DNA of 64,000 nucleotides from NCBI RefSeq assembly GCF_900108245.1, contig NZ_FNUY01000002.1:310001-374000 (forward strand), written 5' to 3'. The position numbers and the translations under genes were made by a program. The notes under the pieces were generated by a model, which saw only the letters and a program-made list of their open reading frames with translations, did not search any database and was not told the DNA's origin. Source of the DNA: Allobosea lathyri. GTDB taxonomy: Bacteria > Pseudomonadota > Alphaproteobacteria > Rhizobiales > Beijerinckiaceae. Positions 1 through 10,536 of this stretch are shown piece after piece (the first letter of the stretch is position 1; every line of letters begins with the position of its first letter).

Positions 1-181
1 CGACCGAGACCTGCGCGATCGCAGGCTCCGCCAAAAAGGGCATCAGCGCATGAGCAAGAACCGAGCGGCCATCGACGAGGCGATATTGCTTGGGCGCATC
101 GCCGCCGGCCCGCAATCCGCGCCCCGCCGCGACCAGCAGGGCCGCCACCGGGATGTCGGTTTCATGTCTTTGGATCGGCAC
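1..181 (-). CDS. ispD: IspD N-terminus (MEP cytidylyltransferase; probably bifunctional IspDF), partial
   Basis: Reading the minus strand from a GTG at 179-181 gives a frame open to the window edge. It contains VAALLVAAGRGLRAGG followed by PKQYRLVDGRSVL, the N-terminal nucleotide-binding signature of 2-C-methyl-D-erythritol 4-phosphate cytidylyltransferase (CTP + MEP to CDP-ME, non-mevalonate isoprenoid pathway, cytoplasm). About 60 residues are visible; the rest lies left of the window. In Hyphomicrobiales this gene is usually an IspD-IspF fusion divergent from dusB, as here, but the IspF half cannot be seen. The frame stays open upstream of the GTG without a nearby ATG, so the start is a best guess. 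Confidence 0.8.
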   Translation of the reverse strand, partial: MPIQRHETDIPVAALLVAAGRGLRAGGDAPKQYRLVDGRSVLAHALMPFLAEPAIAQVSV

Positions 182-331
182 GGGGACTCGTCCTGCGGGC
201 GGCTGTTGATCGTGGCGGTAGCAGGGATAAACAATTCCGCGCGGGTGCGGCAGGGGGTGCGGCGATGATGCACCGCAATATCGGATTGAAGGCCCTTGCG
301 CTGCCGCAGCAATGTCCAATAAATATGCATA

Positions 332-1354
332 ATGCAGATTGCCTCAAATTCGGGCTCTGACGCACCGACCCTGTTCGGGATCGCCTTGGCGTCGCGCGCT
401 TTCCTGGCTCCCATGTCGGGCGTGACGGATATCGTCATGCGCCGTCTGGCTGCCCGCCATGGCGCGGGGCTTGTCGTTTCGGAAATGGTCGCGTCCGACG
501 AATTCGTTCGGGGCAGCGAGGAGGCGCGGATACGCGCAGAGGGCGCCGGCGTATCGCCTCACGTCGTGCAGCTCGCGGGCTGCGATCCGCACTGGCTCGG
601 CGAAGCGGCGCGGCTGGCTGAAGCCAATGGTGCGGCGATCGTCGACATCAATATGGGCTGCCCTGCCAAGAAGGTGACGGGAGGCTGGGCCGGTTCTGCG
701 CTGATGCGCGATCTCGACCATGCGATCGGTCTCGTCGAGGCTACTGTTGCCGCTGTGAATATTCCGGTGACCGTGAAAATGCGGCTGGGCTGGGACGATG
801 CTTCGCGCAATGCGCCCGAACTTGCTCGCCGGGCCGTGTCGTCGGGCGCTTCGATGATCACCGTCCACGGCCGCACCCGCCAGCAATTCTACAAGGGCTC
901 GGCGGATTGGGCTGCGATCGCAGCCGTTCGCGCCGAAGGTGATTTTCCGCTGGTCGCCAATGGCGATATTCACGATATCGACGACGCAAGGAGCTGCCTG
1001 GCTGGGTCGGGCGCCGATTTCGTCATGGTCGGACGCGCCGCGCTGGGGCGCCCCTGGCTCGCCGGCGCGATTGGCGCTGAGCTCGCAGGTCGCCCCGAAC
1101 CGCAGCTCAGCGTCGCGCAAAAGCATTCGATCGCGCGGGAGCACTACGAGGGGCTCCTGAGCCTGATGGGGACGGCGCATGGTGTGCGCCACGCCCGCAA
1201 GCACCTTGCCGCCTATGCGGACGAGGCGGTCGCAAGCGGCTGCGTGCCCGATCCTGACCGGCGTCGCGTGCTTCTGACATCGGACGAGCCTGGCAATGTG
1301 CTCGAAGCGTTGTCGGTTTTGTTTTCCCCTGAATGCGGTCGCGTGGCGGCTTGA
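332..1354 (+). CDS. dusB: tRNA-dihydrouridine synthase B
   Basis: FMN enzyme that reduces specific uridines of tRNA to dihydrouridine using NADPH. The 340-residue length is normal. Visible family features: the N-terminal APMSGVTD segment, [11 protein letters not shown] with the catalytic cysteine, [18 protein letters not shown] and the FMN phosphate-binding VANGDI and [12 protein letters not shown] stretches of the TIM barrel. It is the nifR3-type first gene of the ntr cluster; ntrB starts 16 bp after its stop, so the two are probably co-transcribed. The ATG at 332 places the conserved APMSGVTD at the usual distance from the N-terminus. Confidence 0.95.
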   Translation: MQIASNSGSDAPTLFGIALASRAFLAPMSGVTDIVMRRLAARHGAGLVVSEMVASDEFVRGSEEARIRAEGAGVSPHVVQLAGCDPHWLGEAARLAEANGAAIVDINMGCPAKKVTGGWAGSALMRDLDHAIGLVEATVAAVNIPVTVKMRLGWDDASRNAPELARRAVSSGASMITVHGRTRQQFYKGSADWAAIAAVRAEGDFPLVANGDIHDIDDARSCLAGSGADFVMVGRAALGRPWLAGAIGAELAGRPEPQLSVAQKHSIAREHYEGLLSLMGTAHGVRHARKHLAAYADEAVASGCVPDPDRRRVLLTSDEPGNVLEALSVLFSPECGRVAA

Positions 1355-1370
1355 ACCGAAGGTATCGCGT

Positions 1371-2513
1371 ATGACGATGGCGTTCGCTGACGGGAGCGGG
1401 AAGAGCAGGGACGATTACCTGCTCGACCCTATCGAGATGCAGGCGCTCAACGTCCTGCCCATGCCGGTGCTCGTCGTCGGCGAGGAGCACGGCATCCTCT
1501 ACGCCAATACTGCGGCCGAGGATTTCTTCCAGTCCAGCGCCGTGGTCCTGAAACGGCAACGTATCGACGACATCATCGCTTTCGGCTCGCCGGTCCTCGC
1601 CCTTGTCGAGGAGGTGCAGCGGCGCGGAGCCAGCGTCAGCGAATACCGGCTCGATCTCGGCTCACCCCGCCTCGGCGTTGATCGCGTTGTGGATGTTTTT
1701 GCCTCGCCTTTGCCCAATCAGGGCGAGGCGGTGGTGATTATGCTGCAAGAACGGACAATTGCTGAAAAAATGGACAGGCAACTGACCCATAGAGGTGCAG
1801 CGCGGTCCATCACGGCGCTGGGCGCCATGCTGGCTCATGAGATCAAGAACCCGCTTTCGGGCATTCGCGGCGCCGCGCAACTGCTCGAAGCCTCGGTTCC
1901 AGACAGCGATCGCATGCTGACGCAGCTGATCTGCGACGAGACGGACCGGATCGTGAAGCTTGTCGAGCGTGTCGAGCTGTTTGGCGACGAGCGGCCCAGC
2001 GAGCGCGATCCCGTCAACGTCCATGACGTGCTCGATCATGTGAAGCGGCTGGCTCAGTCGGGCTTCGCCCGCCACATCCGCTTCAACGAGATCTATGATC
2101 CGTCGCTACCGCCGGTCGCGGGCAACCGCGATCAACTGGTCCAGGTGCTCCTGAATTTGGTGAAGAACGCGGCGGAAGCCATTGGTACAGAAGCGATCGA
2201 TGGCGAAGTCACGCTGACGACCGCCTACCGCCCAGGCATCCGCATGCAGCTCGCTGGATCGTCTGGCCGGATCGCGCTGCCGCTCGAGATCGGCGTGCGC
2301 GATAACGGTCCCGGCGTGCCCTCTGACCTGCTTCAGCACCTGTTCGATCCGTTCGTCACCACCAAGGCTCAGGGCAGTGGCCTTGGACTTGCACTTGTCG
2401 CCAAGGTGATCGGCGATCATGGCGGGATCGTCGAATGCGAGTCCGTCCCCCGCCGCACGACGTTCAGAATTCTACTGCCGCTGCACCAACTCCGGGCAGG
2501 GCAGACAGCTTAA
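1371..2513 (+). CDS. ntrB: Nitrogen regulation sensor histidine kinase NtrB
   Basis: Cytoplasmic two-component kinase/phosphatase that, under PII control, phosphorylates NtrC when nitrogen is limiting. PAS domain at about residues 25-125, HisKA phosphoacceptor in [20 protein letters not shown] with His156, then the HATPase domain with [10 protein letters not shown] (N box), DNGPGVP (G1) and GSGLGLAL (G2). The open frame extends to 1296 inside dusB, but the ATG at 1371 gives a 380-residue protein of normal NtrB length. ntrC follows after 15 bp. Confidence 0.95.
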   Translation: MTMAFADGSGKSRDDYLLDPIEMQALNVLPMPVLVVGEEHGILYANTAAEDFFQSSAVVLKRQRIDDIIAFGSPVLALVEEVQRRGASVSEYRLDLGSPRLGVDRVVDVFASPLPNQGEAVVIMLQERTIAEKMDRQLTHRGAARSITALGAMLAHEIKNPLSGIRGAAQLLEASVPDSDRMLTQLICDETDRIVKLVERVELFGDERPSERDPVNVHDVLDHVKRLAQSGFARHIRFNEIYDPSLPPVAGNRDQLVQVLLNLVKNAAEAIGTEAIDGEVTLTTAYRPGIRMQLAGSSGRIALPLEIGVRDNGPGVPSDLLQHLFDPFVTTKAQGSGLGLALVAKVIGDHGGIVECESVPRRTTFRILLPLHQLRAGQTA

Positions 2514-2528
2514 GGCCCATAAGAACAC

Positions 2529-3980
2529 ATGCCGACCGGTAACATTCTCGTCGCGGACGACGACGCCGCGATCCGCACCGTTCTCAACCAGGCCCTTGCG
2601 AGGGCCGGTTACGAGGTGCGCACAACCGGGCAGGCGGCAACGCTCTGGACCTGGGCTGCGCAAGGACTCGGAGATCTCATCATCACCGACGTGGTGATGC
2701 CCGATGGCAACGCCTTCGACCTGTTGCCGCGCATCAAGCGCGTCCGGCCTGAACTGCCGATCATCGTGATGAGCGCGCAGAACACCTTCATGACGGCGAT
2801 CAAGGCCTCGGAGCGTGGCGCCTATGAATATCTGCCCAAACCCTTCGACCTGAAGGAACTCGTCGCGATCGTCGGACGCGCCTTGTCGCGGCCGCGCGGC
2901 GACGGCGGTCGCGCCAATGCCGCAGCCGAGCCCGATGATATCCCGCTGATCGGTCGGTCGCCTGCGATGCAGGATGTCTACCGGGCCCTGGCGCGGCTGA
3001 TGCCGATCGACCTGACCGTGATGATCAATGGCGAGTCGGGCACGGGCAAGGAGCTCGTGGCGCGCGCACTGCACGACTATGGCAAGCGCAAGAACGGTCC
3101 CTTCGTCGCGATCAACATGGCGGCTATCCCGAAGGACCTGATCGAGTCGGAACTGTTCGGCCATGAGAAGGGCGCCTTCACCGGCGCGCTGACTCGGTCA
3201 TCAGGCCGGTTCGAGCAGGCCGAGGGCGGCACGCTCTTCCTCGACGAGATCGGCGACATGCCGATGGAGGCGCAGACGCGCCTGCTGCGCGTGCTTCAGC
3301 AGGGCGAATACACCACCGTCGGCGGCCGCACCCCGATCAAGACGAATGTCCGCATCGTCGCCGCGACCAACAAGGACCTGCGCATCTCGATCGCGCAGGG
3401 GCTGTTCCGCGAGGATCTGTTCTTCCGCCTGAACGTCGTGCCGATCCGGCTTCCGCCCTTGCGCGAGCGCGTCGAGGACATCCCCGATCTGGTGCGGCAC
3501 TTCTTCCAGCTGGTCGAGAAGGAAGGCCTGCCGCGCAAGCAGATCGATTCGGAAGCGATGGACGTGATGCGGCGCTATCGCTGGCCCGGCAACGTCCGCG
3601 AGCTGGAAAATCTCGTCCGCAGGTTGGCGGCGCTTTATCCACAGGAGACGATTACCGCGCCGATCGTCGATGCCGAGCTGCAACCGGCCTCTTCGAGCTC
3701 GAGCTTTTCCGGCAGTCCCGCGCACGAGCGCGCCGAGACATTGTCGGGTTCCGTCGAGCGGCATCTCAACCAGTATTTTGGCGGGTTTGGCGACAATATC
3801 CCGCCGCCTGGCCTCTATCACCGCATTCTCCGGGAGGTCGAGCCGCCTCTGATTGCGGCAGCCCTGGCGGCTACGCGCGGCAACCAGATTCGTGCCGCCG
3901 AACTCCTCGGTCTCAACCGCAATACGCTGCGCAAGAAGATCCGCGAACTCGATATGCAAGTGGTGCGTTCGCCGCGTTGA
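2529..3980 (+). CDS. ntrC: Nitrogen regulation response regulator NtrC
   Basis: Sigma-54 activator controlling nitrogen assimilation genes. Receiver domain at residues 1-120 with phosphoacceptor Asp54 ([10 protein letters not shown]) and the switch lysine in YLPKPFD. AAA+ domain with Walker A GESGTGKE (about 169-176), an intact GAFTGA sigma-54 contact loop (about 216-221) and Walker [14 protein letters not shown]. The C-terminal Fis-type helix-turn-helix ends in NRNTLRKKI. Length 483 residues is normal. It is the cognate partner of the adjacent NtrB. Confidence 0.96.
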   Translation: MPTGNILVADDDAAIRTVLNQALARAGYEVRTTGQAATLWTWAAQGLGDLIITDVVMPDGNAFDLLPRIKRVRPELPIIVMSAQNTFMTAIKASERGAYEYLPKPFDLKELVAIVGRALSRPRGDGGRANAAAEPDDIPLIGRSPAMQDVYRALARLMPIDLTVMINGESGTGKELVARALHDYGKRKNGPFVAINMAAIPKDLIESELFGHEKGAFTGALTRSSGRFEQAEGGTLFLDEIGDMPMEAQTRLLRVLQQGEYTTVGGRTPIKTNVRIVAATNKDLRISIAQGLFREDLFFRLNVVPIRLPPLRERVEDIPDLVRHFFQLVEKEGLPRKQIDSEAMDVMRRYRWPGNVRELENLVRRLAALYPQETITAPIVDAELQPASSSSSFSGSPAHERAETLSGSVERHLNQYFGGFGDNIPPPGLYHRILREVEPPLIAAALAATRGNQIRAAELLGLNRNTLRKKIRELDMQVVRSPR

Positions 3981-4058
3981 GCCATGGCGGTCCTCCGCCT
4001 TTCATATGTCGTATTTTGACAACACCGTTGCGGCGGCGCATCACTGCTGCGCGTAGAC

Positions 4059-4078
4059 TCGGGTCGATCGGAACCCGA
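4059..4078 (+). promoter_or_regulatory. Small hairpin in the ntrC-ntrY leader
   Basis: A perfect 6-bp inverted repeat (TCGGGT / ACCCGA, 8-base loop) sits 24 bp before the GTG of ntrY. A TTGACA hexamer at 4016-4021 upstream could be a -35 box, but no convincing -10 follows. This suggests ntrYX may have its own promoter; weak evidence. Confidence 0.25.
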
Positions 4079-4102
4079 CCGCAACGGAGTTGTTAGTAGA
4101 CC

Positions 4103-6391
4103 GTGTCAGCGTCAGTCAGTGATGTCAGGATCGTTCCGCGCGGCGAGGATCAGCCGCGCCGGGTTTCTGGCTGGCTCGGCGCCATCGTCGTCGTCTTCGC
4201 GCTCGTCTCGGCGCTCGTCACCTTCCTGGTTCTCTCAGGCGTCACGCCGATCGTGCCGGTGCATGAGGTCGTCGTCGGCGTCTTCGTTCTCAATGCCTTC
4301 CTGATTCTCCTGCTGCTGGTCATCGTCGCCTTCGAGGCGGCGGTTCTGATACGGGCCCGTCGGGCTGGCGCGGCCGCCGCCGGGCTACATGTGCGTATCG
4401 TCGGCCTGTTCAGCATCATCGCGGCGCTGCCCGCCGTGCTCGTTGCGGTGATCGCAACGGTGACCATCGAGCGCGGGCTGGAACCCTGGTTCTCGGACCG
4501 GATGCGCGATGCGATCTTCAAATCCGTCGAGGTCGCGGACGCCTATGCGGCGGCGCAGTGCAAATCGCTTGGTCGCGAAATCCGTTTGCTGGCTGACGAT
4601 CTCGGCCGCGCCAAGCCCGCCTATGATGTCGACCGGAAATGGTTCGAGACCTTTCTGACCGCGCGGGCGACGGCGCTCGGCGTACCCGTCGCAGCGATCA
4701 TGCAGGGCCCGGACAAGACCCTGATACGGGCCAATATCGACGTGCTGCGCGACGCGCCGAAACCTGATCAGGCTGCGTTCGATGATGCTCGGGCGGCCCC
4801 GGAGCCGATCTGCGTCGTTCCGGCGACGGGCAGGATCTTCGGCGCCCTCGTCAAATTGCCGGCCTATGACAACGGCTTCCTGCACATCGCGCGGGAGGTC
4901 GATCCGCTTGCGGTCGAGTTCCCGACCGTCGCCCGCGGTGCGGCGGTCGAGTACCTCGCCATCGATGCGCGCCGCAAAGGGGTGCAGGTCGCGTTTGCGT
5001 CGATGTACGGCCTTATCGCCGTGATCCTGCTGCTGTCGGCGATCTGGCTTGGGCTGAGCTTCGCCAACGGGCTGGTGGCGCCGATCAGGCGCATGATCCA
5101 TGCGACGGATCAGGTTTCGAGCGGCAATTATTATGTCCAGGTTCCGATTCGACGATCGGAGGGCGATCTGGCGCATCTCGGCGAGACCTTCAACAAGATG
5201 ACGGCGGAGCTGCGCCGGCAGCATGACGGGCTCGTCACGGCCAGCGAGCTGATCGACCGACGACGACGGTTCACCGAAACGGTCCTGTCGGGCGTGTCGT
5301 CTGGTGTGCTGAGCCTCGACGGCGACGGGCATATCACCATCATCAACCGTTCCGCCGAGAGCCTGCTCGGCATGGGCGGCCGACTGCTCGGCCAACCGAT
5401 CGCACAGGTGGCACCAGAGGTCGCCAGCTTCGTCGCAGACGCGCTCATCGGGCGCCAGCGTCAAAGCTCCGGCCAGATCGCGATCACGCGTGGCGGGCGC
5501 GACCGCATGGTCAATGTCCGGGCAGCGCGCGAAGGTGAGGGCGCCGGAGCAGGGCTCGTGGTGACGCTGGACGACATCACCGACCTCGTCTCGGCCCAGC
5601 GCACCGCTGCATGGGCCGATGTCGCGCGCCGCATCGCGCATGAAATCAAGAATCCGCTGACGCCGATCCAGCTTTCGGCCGAGCGCATCCGCCGCAAATT
5701 CGGCCGTGTCATCGTCGAGGACAAGGACGTGTTCGACCAGTGCACGGCGACGATCGTCCGGCAGGTCGAGGACATTCGCCGCATGGTCGACGAGTTCTCC
5801 TCCTTTGCACGGATGCCGAAGCCCTCTCTGGCGCGCGAGGATATCGTCGAGACGGTGCGCCAGATCGTCTTCCTGATGCGCGTCGGCAATCCCGAGCTCA
5901 CCATTTCGGAAAACCTGCCGCCCGCACCCGTTCTCGCCCAGTTCGACCGTCGTTTGATCTCGCAGGCACTGACCAATGTGATCAAGAACGCCACCGAGGC
6001 CATCGAGGCCGTGCCGATGGACGAGCGCGGACCCGGCCGCATCGACGTCACCTTCGAGCGCCGCGACGATGGGCGGATCGTCATCGAGGTCATCGACAAC
6101 GGCAAGGGTCTGCCGGCCGACCAGCGGCAGAAGCTGCTCGAACCCTATATGACGACGCGCGAGGGCGGCACGGGCCTTGGTCTCGCGATCGTCGGCAAGA
6201 TTCTGGAAGACCACGGTGGCGGCATCGAGCTGCTGGACAGGCCCGATGCCACCGACGGCGTGCGGGGAGCCCGCATCAGGCTCTGGCTCCCCGAGGCCGG
6301 ACCGGCCGACGAGCCGGAGAAAAAGGACGAGGCCAGCCGCAGGAATGCCGGGCAGGCGGAACAAGACATGCAAGATGGGACACGCCTATGA
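4103..6391 (+). CDS. ntrY: Nitrogen/redox sensor histidine kinase NtrY
   Basis: Membrane-bound kinase of the NtrYX system, 762 residues. Three N-terminal hydrophobic segments (about 24-46, 52-84, 97-122), a periplasmic region, and a fourth membrane segment (about 298-322). A HAMP region follows (about 322-375), then a PAS domain (about 385-495), HisKA with His513 in [20 protein letters not shown], and HATPase motifs NVIKNATEAIE, DNGKGLP and GTGLGLAIV. It starts with GTG (no closer ATG) and ends overlapping the ntrX start by 4 bp (ATGA), indicating translational coupling. Confidence 0.95.
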   Translation: MSASVSDVRIVPRGEDQPRRVSGWLGAIVVVFALVSALVTFLVLSGVTPIVPVHEVVVGVFVLNAFLILLLLVIVAFEAAVLIRARRAGAAAAGLHVRIVGLFSIIAALPAVLVAVIATVTIERGLEPWFSDRMRDAIFKSVEVADAYAAAQCKSLGREIRLLADDLGRAKPAYDVDRKWFETFLTARATALGVPVAAIMQGPDKTLIRANIDVLRDAPKPDQAAFDDARAAPEPICVVPATGRIFGALVKLPAYDNGFLHIAREVDPLAVEFPTVARGAAVEYLAIDARRKGVQVAFASMYGLIAVILLLSAIWLGLSFANGLVAPIRRMIHATDQVSSGNYYVQVPIRRSEGDLAHLGETFNKMTAELRRQHDGLVTASELIDRRRRFTETVLSGVSSGVLSLDGDGHITIINRSAESLLGMGGRLLGQPIAQVAPEVASFVADALIGRQRQSSGQIAITRGGRDRMVNVRAAREGEGAGAGLVVTLDDITDLVSAQRTAAWADVARRIAHEIKNPLTPIQLSAERIRRKFGRVIVEDKDVFDQCTATIVRQVEDIRRMVDEFSSFARMPKPSLAREDIVETVRQIVFLMRVGNPELTISENLPPAPVLAQFDRRLISQALTNVIKNATEAIEAVPMDERGPGRIDVTFERRDDGRIVIEVIDNGKGLPADQRQKLLEPYMTTREGGTGLGLAIVGKILEDHGGGIELLDRPDATDGVRGARIRLWLPEAGPADEPEKKDEASRRNAGQAEQDMQDGTRL

Positions 6392-7755
6392 GCGCTGACA
6401 TTCTGGTCGTGGACGACGAGGTCGATATCCGGGATCTGGTCGCCGGCCTGCTGGAAGACGAAGGCTATCGCACCCGCAAGGCAGGATCGGCCGACGACGC
6501 ACTCGCAGCCATCGCGGCGCGGCGACCCAACCTCGTCTTCCTCGACATCTGGCTGCAGGGCAGCCGCCTCGATGGCTTGCAGGTGCTGGAGCTGATCAAG
6601 GAAAGCCATCCCGACCTCGCGGTGGTGATGATTTCCGGCCACGGCAACATCGAAACGGCTGTCTCCGCCATCAAGAGCGGCGCCTATGACTTCATCGAGA
6701 AGCCGTTCAAGGCCGACCGGCTCGTGCTGGTCGCCGAGCGCGCGCTCGAAGCGTCGCGGCTGCGGCGCGAAGTGCGCGAATTGAAGACCCGTTCGGTCCA
6801 GGCCAGCCGGATCGTCGGCCGTTCCACCGTCGTCAATCAGTTGCGCCAGACCATCGACCGCGTCGCGCCGACCAATGCGCGCGTGCTGATCACCGGCGAG
6901 CCGGGCTGCGGCAAGGAGCTGGCGGCCCGCACGTTGCACGAGGCGTCGAGCCGTGCCTCGGCCCCGTTCGTCGTGATCAACGCTGCGACGATCACGCCCG
7001 AGACGATGGAAGAGGAGCTCTTCGGCGTCGAGGCGGGCGAGGGGCGCTCGCGTCGCGTCGGCGCGCTCGAGGAGGCTCATGGCGGTTCGCTCTATATCGA
7101 CGAGATCGGCGACATGCCGCGCGAGACCCAGAACCGCATCCTGCGGGTCCTCGTCGACCAGAACTTCCAGCGCGTGAACGGCGCGACACGCGTGCATGTC
7201 GATGTCCGGATCATCTCCTCGACAAGCCGCGATCTGGCGCAATTGATCGCTGACGGTCAGTTCCGCGAGGATCTCTATCACCGCCTCAGCGTGGTGCCGG
7301 TCAAGGTTCCGGCTTTGTCGGAGCGCCGCGAGGATGTGCCGGAGCTGATCGAATTCTTCATGGAGCAGATCTCGATAGCATCGGGCCTGCCCAAGCGCCG
7401 GATCGGTTCGGACGCGATGGCCGTCCTGCAATCGCATGAATGGCCGGGCAATGTTCGCGAGCTGCGCAACAATGTCGAACGGCTGATGATCCTGACCAAG
7501 GGCGATCCGACGGCCGATGTCACCATCGACATGCTGCCGGCCGAGGTTGGCGCGATGGTGCCGACGACCCCGTCGGGAGCCGGAGGGGAAAGGTTGATGA
7601 GCCTGCCTTTGCGCGATGCACGCGAGATTTTCGAGCGCGAGTACCTGATCGCGCAGATCGCGCGTTTTTCGGGGAATATCTCGCGTACGGCGGAGTTCAT
7701 CGGGATGGAGCGCTCGGCGCTGCACCGCAAACTGAAGTCACTGGGGGTCGGCTGA
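6388..7755 (+). CDS. ntrX: Response regulator NtrX (AAA+ type, without GAFTGA loop)
   Basis: Partner regulator of NtrY. The ATG at 6388 overlaps the ntrY stop and gives MSADILVVDDE, the expected receiver N-terminus; the longer upstream frame is ntrY in another register. Receiver Asp53 (VFLDIWLQ), Walker A GEPGCGKE, Walker B GGSLYIDEIGDMP and a C-terminal Fis-like HTH (SRTAEFIGMERSALHRKL) are present. The stretch after LFG reads VEAGEGRSRRVGALEE, where sigma-54 activators carry GAFTGA, so the loop is missing. NtrX of related genera shares this feature, to my knowledge. 455 residues. Confidence 0.93.
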   Translation: MSADILVVDDEVDIRDLVAGLLEDEGYRTRKAGSADDALAAIAARRPNLVFLDIWLQGSRLDGLQVLELIKESHPDLAVVMISGHGNIETAVSAIKSGAYDFIEKPFKADRLVLVAERALEASRLRREVRELKTRSVQASRIVGRSTVVNQLRQTIDRVAPTNARVLITGEPGCGKELAARTLHEASSRASAPFVVINAATITPETMEEELFGVEAGEGRSRRVGALEEAHGGSLYIDEIGDMPRETQNRILRVLVDQNFQRVNGATRVHVDVRIISSTSRDLAQLIADGQFREDLYHRLSVVPVKVPALSERREDVPELIEFFMEQISIASGLPKRRIGSDAMAVLQSHEWPGNVRELRNNVERLMILTKGDPTADVTIDMLPAEVGAMVPTTPSGAGGERLMSLPLRDAREIFEREYLIAQIARFSGNISRTAEFIGMERSALHRKLKSLGVG

Positions 7756-7966
7756 AGCGCGCCAAGCGCGTATTGCATATGCGCTTGCACGCTACGCAGG
7801 CGAAACGCCCATATACGGTGCATTGCTGCACTTGCGTTGTGAGCGGACTCGACGATCTAATGGACAATCGGTGTTCCGAAGCGGCTGGCATTCGCCAATC
7901 CCGTGAACGGAACGAAATGGATCGCGGGCGCAACCCGATAGGCGATCCCAACAACAGGGGCTACCC

Positions 7967-8215
7967 ATGGCCGCAGAGCGGGCACAAAATCTTCAGGACA
8001 CGTTCCTCAACTATGTGCGCAAGCAGAAAATCCCGCTGACGATCTTCCTCGTCAACGGCGTGAAGCTGCAAGGCGTCGTTACCTGGTTCGACAATTTCTG
8101 CGTGCTGCTGCGCCGCGACGGGCATTCGCAGCTGGTCTACAAGCACGCCATCTCGACGATCATGCCCGGACATCCGGTGCAGCTGTTCGAGCCCGAGGAA
8201 ACGGACAAGGCCTGA
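7967..8215 (+). CDS. hfq: RNA chaperone Hfq
   Basis: 82-residue Sm-like protein forming the hexameric RNA chaperone that pairs small RNAs with mRNAs. The sequence matches alphaproteobacterial Hfq throughout: N-terminal [24 protein letters not shown] (Sm1) and the YKHAISTI Sm2 motif that forms the proximal poly-U site. It is preceded by 211 bp without a gene, where its promoter should lie, and hflX follows after 5 bp, the conserved hfq-hflX pair. Confidence 0.97.
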   Translation: MAAERAQNLQDTFLNYVRKQKIPLTIFLVNGVKLQGVVTWFDNFCVLLRRDGHSQLVYKHAISTIMPGHPVQLFEPEETDKA

Positions 8216-8220
8216 CCCGC

Positions 8221-9609
8221 GTGAGCGGCCGCAGCGACGCGGACCAGGCCCGGGCGGCTTCAACCAAGCCGCTCGATGCCATCGAGCGCGATATCGCAGC
8301 CAACACGCGCGCCTATGTCGTAGGCCCCTATCAGCAACGTCGCGGCGCGGCGACGGACGCCAACCAGCGCTCGTTCGCGGCACGGCTGGACGAGGCTGTC
8401 GGCCTGGCGGCAGCCATCGACCTGACCGTCGTCGAGCCGATCCAGGTGCTGCTGACGGCCTTGCGACCCGCGACCTATCTCGGCAAGGGCAAGGTCGAGG
8501 AGCTGGTCGAGCGCATCAAGATCGAAGAGATCGGCCTCGTCGTGATGGATTGCGCCCTGTCGCCGGTCCAGCAGCGCAACCTCGAAAAGGCGTTCGGCTG
8601 CAAGGTCATCGACCGCACCGGCCTGATCCTCGAAATCTTCGGCAGAAGAGCGCGCACCAAGGAAGGCGCGCTGCAGGTCGAACTCGCCCATCTGAACTAT
8701 CAGAAGAGCCGGCTCGTGCGGTCCTGGACCCATCTGGAACGGCAGCGCGGCGGCTTCGGCTTCCTCGGCGGTCCCGGCGAGACCCAGATCGAGGCCGACC
8801 GCCGCATCATCCAGGAGCGCATGACCAAGATCGAGCGCGACCTGGAGAGCGTCAAGCGGACGCGTTCTCTGCATCGTGCCAGCCGGAAACGCGTTCCTTA
8901 TCCGGTGGTTGCGCTGGTCGGCTATACCAATGCCGGAAAGTCGACCCTGTTCAACCGCCTGACCTCGGCCGAGGTTCTGGCGCAGGACATGCTCTTCGCC
9001 ACGCTCGACCCGACGGCCCGTGCGATCAAGCTACCGCATGGCGCGCGGATCATGCTGTCGGACACGGTGGGCTTCATCTCGGACCTGCCGACCCAGCTCG
9101 TCGCGGCCTTCCGCGCCACGCTGGAGGATGCGATCGAGGCCGATGTGCTGCTGCATGTCCGCGATGTCGCCCATGACGACACGCAGGCCCAGGCAGCCGA
9201 TGTGCAGAGCATCCTGCGCGATCTCGGCATCGATCCCGATGACGGCCAGCGTGTCGTCGAGGTCTGGAACAAGTCGGACCTTCTCGACGGGGCCGAGCGC
9301 GAGCGACAGCTTGGCCTGTCCGAGCTGAAGCCGGAGGCGAGCCGCCCGGTGCTAGTTTCGGCGCTGACGGGTGACGGCGTAGCTCGACTGACCGACGCGA
9401 TCGAGACCCGGATCGCCAAAAGCCGGCCGGTGTACCGGCTCACGCTCGCACCTGGCGACGGTAAATCGCTGGCGTGGCTCCATGCCAATGGCGAAATCCT
9501 GGAGCGGGAGGACGCCGAGGACGGGGCGCTCGCCCTGACGGTCAGGCTGCCACCGGAGCGCGAGGGGGCTTTTTGTGCCCGTTTCCCGGAGGCGCAGCGA
9601 CAGGGTTAG
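8221..9609 (+). CDS. hflX: GTPase HflX
   Basis: Ribosome-associated GTPase linked to rescue or splitting of stalled ribosomes. N-terminal HflX domain to about residue 225, with [19 protein letters not shown] typical of the family. The G domain has the P-loop GYTNAGKST (about 234-242), the G2/G3 region with [10 protein letters not shown], and WNKSDLL as G4. It starts with GTG 5 bp after hfq, clearly the same operon. 462 residues is slightly long for the family because of the N-terminus. Its stop overlaps the convergent mazG stop by 4 bp. Confidence 0.95.
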   Translation: MSGRSDADQARAASTKPLDAIERDIAANTRAYVVGPYQQRRGAATDANQRSFAARLDEAVGLAAAIDLTVVEPIQVLLTALRPATYLGKGKVEELVERIKIEEIGLVVMDCALSPVQQRNLEKAFGCKVIDRTGLILEIFGRRARTKEGALQVELAHLNYQKSRLVRSWTHLERQRGGFGFLGGPGETQIEADRRIIQERMTKIERDLESVKRTRSLHRASRKRVPYPVVALVGYTNAGKSTLFNRLTSAEVLAQDMLFATLDPTARAIKLPHGARIMLSDTVGFISDLPTQLVAAFRATLEDAIEADVLLHVRDVAHDDTQAQAADVQSILRDLGIDPDDGQRVVEVWNKSDLLDGAERERQLGLSELKPEASRPVLVSALTGDGVARLTDAIETRIAKSRPVYRLTLAPGDGKSLAWLHANGEILEREDAEDGALALTVRLPPEREGAFCARFPEAQRQG

Positions 9610-10445
9610 GCGGCGCCGGATTTCTCGGCCCGTTTGACCATCTGCCAAAGCGCCTCCATCTCGGCGAGCGTCGCATCCTTTGCCGCCTTACCTTTGACCT
9701 CAAGCGCCTGCTCTATCCCTTTGAAGCGGCGTTCGAATTTGGCGTTTGCGGCGTGAAGGCAACCTTCCGGGTCGGCATCGACATGACGGGCAAGGTTGGC
9801 CACGACAAAGAGCAGGTCTCCGATCTCTTCCTTGATGGCGGCCTTGTCGCCGGAGGCCAGCGCCTCGTCGATCTCGGCTGTCTCCTCCCTGATCTTGTCG
9901 AGCACCAGCCGGGCGTCGTTCCAGTCGAAACCGACCGTAGAGGCCTTGGCCTGAAGCTTCCAGGCCCGGCTCAGGGCCGGCAATGTGTGCGGTACGCCGG
10001 CGAGAACGCCCTTATCCTGAGTTCGTTCGGGCAGTCCGGCAGCGTGGCGGGCTAATGCCTTGTCGGCCTTCTCCTGTGCCTTGATCTTGTGCCAGAGCGC
10101 CTTGACCTCGGCCGGCGAGAGCTCGCGCGCATCGCCGAAGACATGCGGATGGCGGCGGATCATCTTGGACGTGACGGCCTCGACCACGTCGGGAAAGGCA
10201 AAGGCACCTTCCTCCTGCGCCATTTGAGCGTGATAGACGACCTGGAGGAGCAGGTCGCCGAGTTCGTCCTTGAGGTCGACGAGGTCGCCACGAGCGATGG
10301 CCTCGGCGACCTCATAGGCTTCCTCGATCGTGTAGGGCGCGATGGAGGCGAAGTCCTGCTCCAGATCCCAGGGGCAGCCGGTGCCGGGCGTGCGCAACGC
10401 CGCCATGATCTCGATCAGCCGCGTGATGTCGCGAGAGGGCTTCAA
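9606..10445 (-). CDS. mazG: Nucleoside triphosphate pyrophosphohydrolase MazG
   Basis: All-alpha NTP pyrophosphohydrolase that cleans up nucleotide pools. Two MazG domains: the first carries the metal-binding EEAYEVAEAI and DELGDLLLQ motifs, the second EETAEIDEAL and EEIGDLLFVV. GCPWDLEQ near the N-terminus is the family signature. The conserved start region is KPSRDI, reached from a TTG at 10445; an in-frame ATG at 10481 adds 12 basic residues and cannot be excluded. Convergent with hflX. Confidence 0.92.
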   Translation of the reverse strand: MKPSRDITRLIEIMAALRTPGTGCPWDLEQDFASIAPYTIEEAYEVAEAIARGDLVDLKDELGDLLLQVVYHAQMAQEEGAFAFPDVVEAVTSKMIRRHPHVFGDARELSPAEVKALWHKIKAQEKADKALARHAAGLPERTQDKGVLAGVPHTLPALSRAWKLQAKASTVGFDWNDARLVLDKIREETAEIDEALASGDKAAIKEEIGDLLFVVANLARHVDADPEGCLHAANAKFERRFKGIEQALEVKGKAAKDATLAEMEALWQMVKRAEKSGAA

Positions 10446-10536
10446 CGCTGCAAATCTCCTGCGGTGACGTCTTTGGCGCATGAAGTGTCCCGAAAACCGC
10501 TTCGCACTTTTCGGGCTCGTGCTCTACCGTCCTCCC

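Noticed and set aside
4385..6373. 662-codon frame antisense to ntrY
   Set aside because: Arg/His/Asp-rich low-information translation, fully opposite a canonical histidine kinase.
7756..7966. hfq upstream region as a small RNA or distinct regulatory element
   Set aside because: Some inverted GC-rich runs but no convincing promoter pair or terminator; only general promoter function can be assumed.
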